Shown: positions 1-6,054 of the stretch, in pieces
Layout: each line of letters starts with the position of its first letter
Numbering within the stretch: the first letter of the stretch is position 1
Source of the DNA: DASQDN01 sp035630195
GTDB lineage: Bacteria; Acidobacteriota; Terriglobia; Bryobacterales; Bryobacteraceae
Reading direction: 5' to 3'
NCBI GenBank assembly: GCA_035630195.1
Contig: DASQLD010000292.1
Location: 1-6,535 of the forward strand
DNA: 6,535 nucleotides
Notes under the pieces: model-generated
What the model saw: only the letters and a program-made list of their open reading frames with translations
What the model was told of the DNA's origin: nothing
Databases searched by the model: none
Program-made: the position numbers and the translations under genes

Positions 1-1195
1 TTATCCCGTCTTCATCCTGAAATGATTCCGACGAAAATTGGCCTCGGCCAAAGAAGGCGCTTGCGAATCGAACGGCGTTGATCGATGCTTGTCCATTTCG
101 CAGAGTGAAGAACCGGCTGCGATTGCCGGCAAGAATTGTCGCGCTGACCGGCCCTCGTCGAACGCGAACGAATCTATTGTGAGGGAAAACGCGGCGGTAA
201 TTGTCGGGAACCGGCGCCGCCGCTACATTGGACGTCGCCAGGTCCGGATACTCCATCAACGCCGAGAGCGGCGCGCGTGTCGAGGCGAAATGCCTGGCCA
301 TGGTGGCAAGCCGACCCTCTTTGTCGTGGTTCGCCATGTATGCGAGAGCGAACCAATAGGAACCCATGTCACCGCGTTGATTCAGGTCCTGGCGCCGTGA
401 GAATTCCGTGACCACTTCGTAGCCGGGATGCAGCAGGTACATCATGCTTTCGAGATTTTTGCGTACCGGATCGAGCAGTTGAGGGCGTTTCAACTTCGCC
501 GCCATCGTGACGAAAGCATTGTTCGTGATCGGGTTGTAAACGTAGGTGCTACGTTCGCTGTATTGGCCCTCGGCATCGATATCTATGCCTTCGGCAAGCC
601 ACTGATCGATCCGGCGTACATAGGCCGCTTCGCCGAATAGATCATAGAGTTGCGCGAGTGCTGCAGACACGACCCAGCGATGGTTAGGCGTGTGAATCCC
701 GCCCTTCGTCATCCCGTTCCCGGCCTTGCGTAGAAAGGGCTCTACTAGCCGCACTAGATCGGTCTTGCCCGCGCGCTTGGCCAGCGTGACGGATGGACAG
801 ATCGCGCGGACGACAAAACCGGTGTCGGGAGGGGAGTTGAAGTTCGTGATGAGAAGATTGATGTTCCCGTCTGGGCTTTGCACTCTTGTCAGGAAGTCTG
901 CCGCTAGTTGGATTCGCTCCGGTATCGCTTTATCGTTGTGATACTTCGATTTCGGCTGCAAGTACGCCGTCAATAAAGTATCGATGACGCCGGCCGCTGT
1001 GCCTGGATTGTGGAGTCCGTATTCATCCGGGTAGATCCCGCGCCACCGGCTTGCGGGATCAGTGACTTGCATTTGCAGCGTGCGTTCGACGCTGGAGTCA
1101 TGTCTCGGAATGATCTGAGTCAGCAAGTCAGACGCTGCGGGCTGCGCAAGCGCTGAAGCTGCGGATAAAGCGATGATTTCACGGCGAGTCGTCAT
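1..1195 (-). CDS. Secreted (alpha/alpha)-toroid polysaccharide lyase/hydrolase-like protein, 3' end cut off by the window
   Basis: The minus-strand frame from the ATG at 1195 stays open for 398 codons to the left edge, so the N-terminus is complete and the C-terminus is missing. Residues 3-18 read like a Tat-type leader: TTRREII followed by a short hydrophobic, alanine-rich stretch ending ALA-QP. Residues about 35-320 are helix-rich, with conserved-looking patches GIHTPNHRWV (166-175), YSERSTYVYNP (212-222) and RRQDLNQRGDMGSYW (267-281). From about 333 the chain turns beta-rich (RFVRVRRGP, FFTLRNGQA, FFGRGQF), as expected where a toroid passes into a beta-sandwich. This order resembles heparinase II/III-like and related polysaccharide lyases; His172, Tyr218 and Tyr220 are candidate catalytic residues by analogy only. 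It probably acts on a polysaccharide outside the cytoplasm. The gene diverges from the TPR/glycosidase pair across 65 bases. No good Shine-Dalgarno is visible (an AGG lies 13 bases upstream). It could also be a non-catalytic toroid protein; substrate unknown. Confidence 0.72.
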   Translation of the reverse strand, partial: MTTRREIIALSAASALAQPAASDLLTQIIPRHDSSVERTLQMQVTDPASRWRGIYPDEYGLHNPGTAAGVIDTLLTAYLQPKSKYHNDKAIPERIQLAADFLTRVQSPDGNINLLITNFNSPPDTGFVVRAICPSVTLAKRAGKTDLVRLVEPFLRKAGNGMTKGGIHTPNHRWVVSAALAQLYDLFGEAAYVRRIDQWLAEGIDIDAEGQYSERSTYVYNPITNNAFVTMAAKLKRPQLLDPVRKNLESMMYLLHPGYEVVTEFSRRQDLNQRGDMGSYWFALAYMANHDKEGRLATMARHFASTRAPLSALMEYPDLATSNVAAAPVPDNYRRVFPHNRFVRVRRGPVSATILAGNRSRFFTLRNGQASINAVRFASAFFGRGQFSSESFQDEDGI

Positions 1196-1260
1196 GGAAT
1201 AAGTGCTACCTACGAGGTTAGCCGATGAGAAAAGAGTGTCTGTCCCGGCACTAGAAATGC
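1196..1260. promoter_or_regulatory. Divergent intergenic region between the toroid-protein gene and the TPR-barrel gene
   Basis: These 65 bases must carry the 5' signals of both divergent genes unless promoters lie inside the coding regions. I see no convincing -35/-10 pair on either strand and no strong ribosome binding site for either start. The only structure is an imperfect dyad at 1206-1221, CTACCT facing AGGTTAG with one bulged base, which is weak and could be chance. The short shared region suggests the two genes may be controlled together. Confidence 0.4.
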
Positions 1261-3246
1261 GTGAGAGGGTGGAAGGGCATTTTGGGGCTTGTCGCGATTG
1301 TTGCAGTCGCGGCAGGGCCGGAATATGCAGCCTTGGACGCAGCCTACACTGCATTGCGCGCCAAGGATTACGAGACGGCGATCGCTCGCTTTACCCAAGC
1401 GGCCGAACTTGCGCCAAAGCGGGCTGATATCCGCAAAGATCTCGCCTACGCCTATTTGAAGATCGGAGAAAACGAACTCGCGCGCGATCGCTTCGCTGAA
1501 GCGATGGAGTTGGTCCCAGAGGATCATCACGTTGCGTTGGAATACGCCTTTTTGTGCCATGAAACGAAACAACAGGCGGCAGCACGCCGCGTTTTCGACC
1601 GAATCCGCCGGACAGGCAACGCCACGGCTGAACGAGCGTTTCAAAATATCGACGGGGAACTGCGGACCGGGATCGAACGATGGTCACGAGTCGTCGAACT
1701 TCAACCCGAAAATTTCAGCGCTCATGAAGAACTTGCCCGTCTGGCCGAATGGCGAGACGATCTCGCTACTGCTGGACGAAACTACGAACGAGCATGGCGG
1801 CTACGTCCCGAGCGGCGCGATTTCCTCCTTCGTCTTGGCAGTGTTTGGCGCGCCCAAGGAACGCCGGAACGCGCAAGTGCCGCGCTACTTGCGGCTTCTC
1901 GCGGAGCTGAACCCCGGACGGCAGAAGCGGCTCGCGAACTCTTGCCCGTCCGTTATCCCTACGTTTACGAGTTCGAGGCGGCCATCGAGTTCGACCCGTC
2001 GAACATCACGCTCCGACGAGAATTCGCGTACCTCCTTCTGGAAATGGGTCGTCGCGATGAGGCCGAATCGCAATTCCGAGTCATAACGGAACTTGATAAA
2101 GCGGACAGTCTGTCGGCGGCCCAACTGGGATTTCTTCTGCTGAACCGCCACGAAGTTGAGAAGGCGATGCCTCTCTTGGAACGCGCTCTCAAGTCGGACA
2201 ACGATGTGGTGACTGATCGCGTGCGCGAAGCTTTGCAAATGCCGAAGACGCTCCGAAAACGTCCCGAAACACCGCGAAGTCAAACTTCCATGGAAGCCAA
2301 AACACTGGCGGAACGGAGTCTCGAGGCCGGCTACCTCAAGGATGCCGTCAAGTACTTGCGTATCGCACACGAGAACGATCCGGTGGACTTCAGTGTGATG
2401 TTGAAGCTCGGATGGACGTACAACATGCTAAAGGATGATCGGGAAGCGATCGAGTGGTTTCGGTTGGCTCGTCGCAGTTCGGATGCGAAGATCGCAAACG
2501 ATGCGGAACGCGCCTATCGCAATTTACGATCGGGTCTCACGCGCGTACACACCAACGTCTGGGTTTTTCCGTTCTACTCTTCTCGTTGGAAGGACGTCTT
2601 CTCCTACGCCCAGGTCAAGACTGAGTACAAGCTGAATAACCTGCCGGTGCGGCTTTATCTGTCGACCCGATTTTCGGGAGATATACGAGGCCGGATTCAG
2701 GACGTGAACCTTGCTCAACCGGTTGGCCTTTCCGAGAGCGCGGCAATACCCGGGGTCGGGATATCGGCGCAACCTTGGCGAGGGGTCACTCTGTGGGGCG
2801 AAGCAGGTTGGTCGTTTAGCTATCTCCACGAGGCCAATCGAGGCAGTGACTTTCGCGGCGGAATCTCCTACGCGCGCAGTATCGGACGCAACCTGGGTTC
2901 TGAGACGAGTGGAATATTTGGCGAGACGACCGCCGACGGTGTCTTTGTCAGCCGCTTTGACAATGACTTCCTGGTGTACTCGCAGAACAAGGTCGGGTGG
3001 ACATTTGAGCCGCTCGATACTCAACTCCTCTGGAACTGGAATCTCACCGCGGATATCCGGCGATTTGCGTGGGCAAACACGACTGAGCAAGGTCCGGGAA
3101 TACGCTTTCGTCTGCCGGGCATACCAAAATCACTCGTATTTTCCGTGAACTCGCTCCAGGGATCGTACACGGTGATGAAAGACAATCCGAGACCAAAGAA
3201 GTACACCGATTGGAGAGTGGGGCTCTGGTATGTGTTTGCTCGTTAG
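1261..3246 (+). CDS. TPR protein with C-terminal outer-membrane beta-barrel-like domain (PgaA/PelB/BcsC-like architecture)
   Basis: The 661-residue product starts at a GTG. The frame is closed by a TAG at 1252, so this is the earliest start; a TTG at 1282 with GGAAGG five bases upstream is an alternative but would strip the positive n-region. Residues 1-23 look like a Sec signal (RGWK, then ILGLVAIVAVAA). Residues about 24-325 are TPR-like helical hairpins, for example ALRAKDYETAIARFTQAAEL, LAYAYLKIGENELARDRF and FAYLLLEMGRRDEAESQF. A basic, proline-containing linker (about 328-343) leads to more TPRs (345-422). From about 428 the pattern changes to alternating aromatic/hydrophobic strands with polar turns (VWVFPFYSS, VRLYLSTRFSG, VTLWGEAGWSFSYL, FLVYSQNKVGWTF), ending WRVGLWYVFAR, as in outer-membrane barrels. 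Periplasmic TPRs plus barrel is the layout of exopolysaccharide exporters. The overlapping glycosidase gene supports this role. I cannot tie it to one named family; it could instead be a TPR adhesin or an assembly protein. Confidence 0.75.
   Translation: MRGWKGILGLVAIVAVAAGPEYAALDAAYTALRAKDYETAIARFTQAAELAPKRADIRKDLAYAYLKIGENELARDRFAEAMELVPEDHHVALEYAFLCHETKQQAAARRVFDRIRRTGNATAERAFQNIDGELRTGIERWSRVVELQPENFSAHEELARLAEWRDDLATAGRNYERAWRLRPERRDFLLRLGSVWRAQGTPERASAALLAASRGAEPRTAEAARELLPVRYPYVYEFEAAIEFDPSNITLRREFAYLLLEMGRRDEAESQFRVITELDKADSLSAAQLGFLLLNRHEVEKAMPLLERALKSDNDVVTDRVREALQMPKTLRKRPETPRSQTSMEAKTLAERSLEAGYLKDAVKYLRIAHENDPVDFSVMLKLGWTYNMLKDDREAIEWFRLARRSSDAKIANDAERAYRNLRSGLTRVHTNVWVFPFYSSRWKDVFSYAQVKTEYKLNNLPVRLYLSTRFSGDIRGRIQDVNLAQPVGLSESAAIPGVGISAQPWRGVTLWGEAGWSFSYLHEANRGSDFRGGISYARSIGRNLGSETSGIFGETTADGVFVSRFDNDFLVYSQNKVGWTFEPLDTQLLWNWNLTADIRRFAWANTTEQGPGIRFRLPGIPKSLVFSVNSLQGSYTVMKDNPRPKKYTDWRVGLWYVFAR
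3212..3232 (+). promoter_or_regulatory. Start region of the glycosidase gene inside the end of the TPR-barrel gene
   Basis: The ATG at 3230 is the first start codon after the in-frame TGA at 3176, so the downstream gene must begin inside the upstream one. A GGAGAG at 3212-3217 is the best ribosome binding site, but it lies 12 bases before the ATG, longer than the usual 5-9. The 17-base overlap (3230-3246) suggests translational coupling, with ribosomes ending the upstream gene at 3244-3246 helping initiation. Confidence 0.5.
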
Positions 3247-5158
3247 TCTTGCGATCGCATCTGGACTGTATGCGCAGAATGTTCTGCTTCTGAGCGATGA
3301 GCAGGGGTCGTGGCCAGCGATCTTGGGTTCGGTTGGTATTTCCCTGAAGCAGGCGTCGGATGTGCCGGTCGCGCTGGCGCGTCAGCAGATCGAATTGGGT
3401 TCGTTTGGTATTTTGGAGGGCGCTTCTGCGACAGCGGAGGCGTTTGGAATTACGCCGACTGCCAAACGCGTTGTGGTCCGCAACGTGACCGATGCCCGAT
3501 CTCCGAAGCTTGGGATTGTTTGGGAAAACTCGCAGGAGCTTCCTGTCTACCAGCTACCTTCAGATGCGCAGGTGTTCGCCCGCGACCGATGGTCGGGGGC
3601 GCCCCTGATGGCGGGTATCCGAAGCGGAAAAGGGGCGGTGCTGTGGGTCGCGACAAAACCCGGAGCGCGAGGCTATGAACGATTCCCATACGTTCTTCAG
3701 GCGCTCTCTGATTTGGGCTTGCATCCGCCGCTGACCAGCAATCGCATCTGGGCCTTCTTCGACTCGTCTTATCGCAACCGGGTCGATCTTGACTACTTTG
3801 CCGAGCGTTGGAAAAAGGCTGGAATCTCTGCACTGCATGTCGCAGCCTGGCACTACAACGAGCCCGATGCCGAGCGGGATGAGTATCTGCGGAAGCTGAT
3901 CACTGCCTGTCATAAGAGGGCGATCCTGGTCTACGCCTGGATCGAACTGCCGCACGTGAGCGAGAAGTTCTGGACCGATCATCCTGAATGGCGCGAGAAG
4001 ACCGCGTTATTGCAGGACGCTCATCTCGACTGGCGGAAGCTGATGAATCTTCAGAATCCGGACTGCTTCAAAGCGGTCGCATCGGCTACGCACAGCCTGA
4101 TTCAACGCTTCGATTGGGATGGCGTAAATCTTGGCGAGTTGTACTTCGAGTCGCTTGAGGGCGCCGCCAATGCCGCGCGCTTCACGCCCATGAATGACAA
4201 TGTTCGCCGAGAGTACGAATATCTGGCAGGCGTCGATCCGCACTCCCTTTTTCCTGCCAAGGCAGATTCGCCAGAGATGAAGACGTTTCTCGACTGGCGA
4301 GCGGGACTCGCCAAGCGCATGCAATCGGAGTGGCTTGGCGAACTCGAAAAGGCCAGGCGCGAACGACCGAATCTGGATATTGTTCTAACGCATGTCGACG
4401 ATCGCTTCGACACGAGGATGCGAGAACTGGTCGGCGCAGATGCCGCTGCTGTACTGCCGATGCTGAGCAAGCATGATTTCCAGTTCCTGATCGAGGATCC
4501 TGCGACCGTCTGGCATCTTGGTCCCGACCGGTATTCCGAGATTGCCCGGCGATATGCTGCGCTCACACCGCAAGCCGACAAGCTGGCGATCGACATCAAC
4601 ATCGTAGAGCGTTATCAGGACGTCTATCCGACGAAACAGCAGACTGGTGTTGAACTGATGCAACTTGTTCAAGTCGCATCTCGCGCCTTTGAACGCGTCG
4701 CGTTGTACTTTGAGAACTCAATTCTGAAAACTGACTGGGATCTGTTGCCGGCGTCCGGCGCGGTAGCCAAGCGTTACGAGAGAACAGGAGATCGTCTGAT
4801 CGTCGAATCCGCACGTCCGCTCGGAGTGCGCTGGAAGGGTGGCGCGAAAGTGAATGGCCGCGCATGGCCTGTATCGGATGGTGAGACGATCTGGCTACCG
4901 GCTGGGTCGTTCGTGCTGGAGCCGGCGGAGAGCCCTGCAAGCGCGATCACGCACTTCAATGGCAGCCTTCGAACAGCGGTGTCCATCGGGAAAAGGATCG
5001 AACTGTCGTATCAGAGTGGCAGCAGAGCCTTGGCTGTGCTCAACGGGGACGTGAAGCGGCTAGAAGTAGATGGGCAGGAAGTAACGGCAACGATGGCGGC
5101 GGAGAAGGTGCTGGCGCTCCCGAGAGGCCAGCACCTCGTCTCGATCGAGCTTAAGTAG
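3230..5158 (+). CDS. Secreted TIM-barrel glycoside-hydrolase-like protein with N-terminal Rossmann-like and C-terminal beta domains
   Basis: The 642-residue product has a Sec-like leader (residues 1-15, probable cleavage LYA-QN), although its n-region carries no positive charge. Residues about 17-165 alternate strands and helices (QNVLLLSDE, SFGILEG, GAVLWVATKPG), like ThuA/glutamine-amidotransferase-type Rossmann domains. From about 172 a TIM barrel can be traced: IWAFFDSS (173-180), ALHVAAWHYNEP (201-212), ILVYAWIELP (232-241), HPEW (251-254), FDWDGVNLGELYFES (294-308), LDIVLTHVDDRFD (382-394), FQFLIEDP (417-424), KLAIDINIVERY (451-462) and RVALYFENS (489-497). HPEW followed by a strand-4 DWDG resembles the hypothetical glycoside hydrolase (GHL10-type) and PgaB hydrolase-domain pattern. 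Candidate catalytic acids are D297, E303, D390, D391 and D423. Residues about 515-642 form two small beta-rich segments. It probably cleaves or trims a polysaccharide in the periplasm or outside the cell, together with the overlapping TPR-barrel protein. No deacetylase domain is present. Exact family and substrate are unknown. Confidence 0.7.
   Translation: MCLLVSLAIASGLYAQNVLLLSDEQGSWPAILGSVGISLKQASDVPVALARQQIELGSFGILEGASATAEAFGITPTAKRVVVRNVTDARSPKLGIVWENSQELPVYQLPSDAQVFARDRWSGAPLMAGIRSGKGAVLWVATKPGARGYERFPYVLQALSDLGLHPPLTSNRIWAFFDSSYRNRVDLDYFAERWKKAGISALHVAAWHYNEPDAERDEYLRKLITACHKRAILVYAWIELPHVSEKFWTDHPEWREKTALLQDAHLDWRKLMNLQNPDCFKAVASATHSLIQRFDWDGVNLGELYFESLEGAANAARFTPMNDNVRREYEYLAGVDPHSLFPAKADSPEMKTFLDWRAGLAKRMQSEWLGELEKARRERPNLDIVLTHVDDRFDTRMRELVGADAAAVLPMLSKHDFQFLIEDPATVWHLGPDRYSEIARRYAALTPQADKLAIDINIVERYQDVYPTKQQTGVELMQLVQVASRAFERVALYFENSILKTDWDLLPASGAVAKRYERTGDRLIVESARPLGVRWKGGAKVNGRAWPVSDGETIWLPAGSFVLEPAESPASAITHFNGSLRTAVSIGKRIELSYQSGSRALAVLNGDVKRLEVDGQEVTATMAAEKVLALPRGQHLVSIELK
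5106..5136. repeat. 9-bp perfect inverted repeat near the convergent gene ends
   Basis: AGGTGCTGG (5106-5114) and CCAGCACCT (5128-5136) pair perfectly around a 13-base loop. They lie in the last 20 codons of the glycosidase gene, 27 to 57 bases before the stop codon of the converging glycosyltransferase gene. No T-run follows on either strand, so it is not a standard intrinsic terminator. It may still be a hairpin that slows polymerase or protects the 3' end, or simply a coding coincidence. Confidence 0.4.
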
Positions 5159-5162
5159 CTTA

Positions 5163-5927
5163 TTACCGCTTCTCGGCTATCCACTGGTACGTACGCCGGC
5201 TGCGATCGACGGACTTGTCGATTCCAACCATGACATACAGGTGTGTGAGCTGATATAGCGTGGTTAGCAAGGACCGGACCCGAAAGAATTGACTCCGGCC
5301 ATGCAGCCGGGGATAGTGGTGGACGCCGACCTCGACAACGCGCCAAGGGGTTAATTCGACCTTGCGGACAAGTTCGACACAAATTGTTCCGCTGGTTGAG
5401 GTAAGTTTGATTTCCTCGAGGAGCTTCCGGCGAATCAAACGGAAGTCGCAATCGATGTCGCGGATCTTGACGCGAAACAGGAACCGAGCAAAGGCGTTGT
5501 ACGTTGTGCCGATCCAGATCCGGTGCTTCGGATCATTCCGTTCGAGTTTGAACCCGTTAACGAGTCCAACATCGGCGGACATCTTCTCGATGAGTTTCGG
5601 AAGCTCGCGGACGTCATATTGCCCATCGCCGTCGGTGTAGAAGACAAGGTCTTTGGTGGCTGCTGCAAACCCACTGCGCAGCGCCCCACCATAACCTCGA
5701 TTCTCTTCGTGCGTGACGACACGAAAGCGAGAGCCGAATCTCTGCGCAAGGCCACCCAGCACCTGCGCCGTCTGATCGCGGCTCCCATCATTGATTACGA
5801 TGACCTCAAAGTCGTCTGTCAAGGTTGGAAGCACCTTGAAGGCATTGGTCACCAGATCGGAAATGGATAGAGCGTCGTTGTATGCCGGAAAGAACACACT
5901 GACGCCTTTGCTTTGGATTTTTTTCAC
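5163..5927 (-). CDS. Family 2 glycosyltransferase, dolichyl/polyprenyl-phosphate mannosyltransferase-like
   Basis: The 254-residue product has the full GT-A core of the DPM1-like GT2 group: FFPAYND (12-18), VINDGSRDQT (44-53) for nucleotide binding, ENRGYGGALRSGF (75-87), the metal-binding DxD in TDGDGQYD (98-105, D99 and D101), DIDCDFRLIRR (157-167) and the acceptor-side motif HYPRLHGRSQF (204-214). Such enzymes usually move a sugar from a nucleotide sugar to a polyprenyl phosphate at the inner face of the cytoplasmic membrane. There is no multi-span membrane domain, only one fairly hydrophobic stretch (219-235), so it is not a processive synthase. The start is a GTG at 5927 with AAGG directly against it. 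A GTG at codon 11 has a better spaced AAAGG but would remove part of the first strand. The stop converges on the glycosidase gene with four bases between. The sugar transferred cannot be read from the sequence. Confidence 0.9.
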   Translation of the reverse strand: MKKIQSKGVSVFFPAYNDALSISDLVTNAFKVLPTLTDDFEVIVINDGSRDQTAQVLGGLAQRFGSRFRVVTHEENRGYGGALRSGFAAATKDLVFYTDGDGQYDVRELPKLIEKMSADVGLVNGFKLERNDPKHRIWIGTTYNAFARFLFRVKIRDIDCDFRLIRRKLLEEIKLTSTSGTICVELVRKVELTPWRVVEVGVHHYPRLHGRSQFFRVRSLLTTLYQLTHLYVMVGIDKSVDRSRRTYQWIAEKR

Positions 5928-5931
5928 CCTT

Positions 5932-5948
5932 AACCCGCACTGCGGATT
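5932..5948. promoter_or_regulatory. 17-bp dyad upstream of the glycosyltransferase gene, possible operator
   Basis: AACCCGCA (5932-5939) and TGCGGATT (5941-5948) form a dyad around C5940, with seven of eight positions pairing (C5934/A5946 is the mismatch). It starts four bases upstream of the GTG of the glycosyltransferase gene and overlaps a possible minus-strand -10. A one-base centre cannot form an RNA loop, so a protein-binding site is the more natural reading. AACCCGC recurs in direct orientation at 5951-5957. Confidence 0.4.
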
Positions 5949-5951
5949 ACA
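5946..5951 (-). promoter_or_regulatory. Possible -10 element (TGTAAT) for the glycosyltransferase gene
   Basis: Read on the minus strand this is TGTAAT, five of six matches to TATAAT, about 18 bases upstream of the GTG start. No acceptable -35 is found 16-18 bases further upstream (plus 5968-5975), so the call rests on the -10 alone. It could be activator-dependent or chance. Confidence 0.25.
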
Positions 5952-5960
5952 ACCCGCCCG

Positions 5961-5989
5961 TTTTCACTGCTAGTTGGAGCAATTGTAAT
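5961..5989 (+). promoter_or_regulatory. Candidate promoter for the histidine phosphatase gene
   Basis: TTTTCA (5961-5966, four of six matches to TTGACA) and TGTAAT (5984-5989, five of six to TATAAT) are separated by the optimal 17 bases. Transcription would begin near 5996, giving a leader of about 55 bases before the ATG at 6052. This is the best plus-strand sigma-70-like promoter in the 124-base intergenic region 5928-6051. Confidence 0.4.
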
Positions 5990-6045
5990 ACGGCTGGGGG
6001 CGGCGTACATCCGGCAAATGCTTTACACGGCACGAACTATGCTGG

Positions 6046-6054
6046 TAAGGAATG
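6046..6054 (+). promoter_or_regulatory. Start site of the phosphatase gene with zero-spaced Shine-Dalgarno
   Basis: TAAGGA (6046-6051) abuts the ATG at 6052 with no spacer, and its TAA is an in-frame stop, so no earlier start is possible. The catalytic RHG lies at residues 8-10, so no later start is plausible. The start is therefore secure even though the ribosome binding site is too close to be a normal one. Confidence 0.55.

Noticed and set aside
1..6. TTATCC at the left edge, which could read as a TAA stop for the minus-strand toroid gene
   Set aside because: Counting codons from the ATG at 1195 puts the last full codon at 4-2 (ATA), so the TAA is out of frame and the gene continues past the edge.
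38..941. Plus-strand open frames across 38-941
   Set aside because: They lie opposite the continuous 398-codon toroid-protein frame and give no recognisable protein.
1210..2370. Minus-strand open frames at 1210-1644 and 1885-2370 and the plus-strand frame 1532-2086
   Set aside because: All overlap the clear TPR repeats of the 1261-3246 gene and have no family signature or leader.
2524..3090. 188-codon minus-strand open frame
   Set aside because: It lies opposite the barrel domain of the TPR protein, has an arginine/proline-rich low-information translation and shows no recognisable domain; it is a shadow.
1261..3246. Naming the TPR-barrel gene pgaA, pelB, bcsC or nfrA
   Set aside because: The architecture matches but I cannot see family-specific motifs, so no symbol is justified.
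1378..3258. GCGATCGC octamers as evidence of a cyanobacterial source
   Set aside because: Three copies do not define taxonomy and none of the proteins look distinctly cyanobacterial.
6022..6043. TTTACA (6022-6027) and TATGCT (6038-6043) as a promoter for the phosphatase gene
   Set aside because: The spacer is only 10 bases, far from the 16-18 needed; the TTTTCA-17-TGTAAT pair at 5961-5989 is better.
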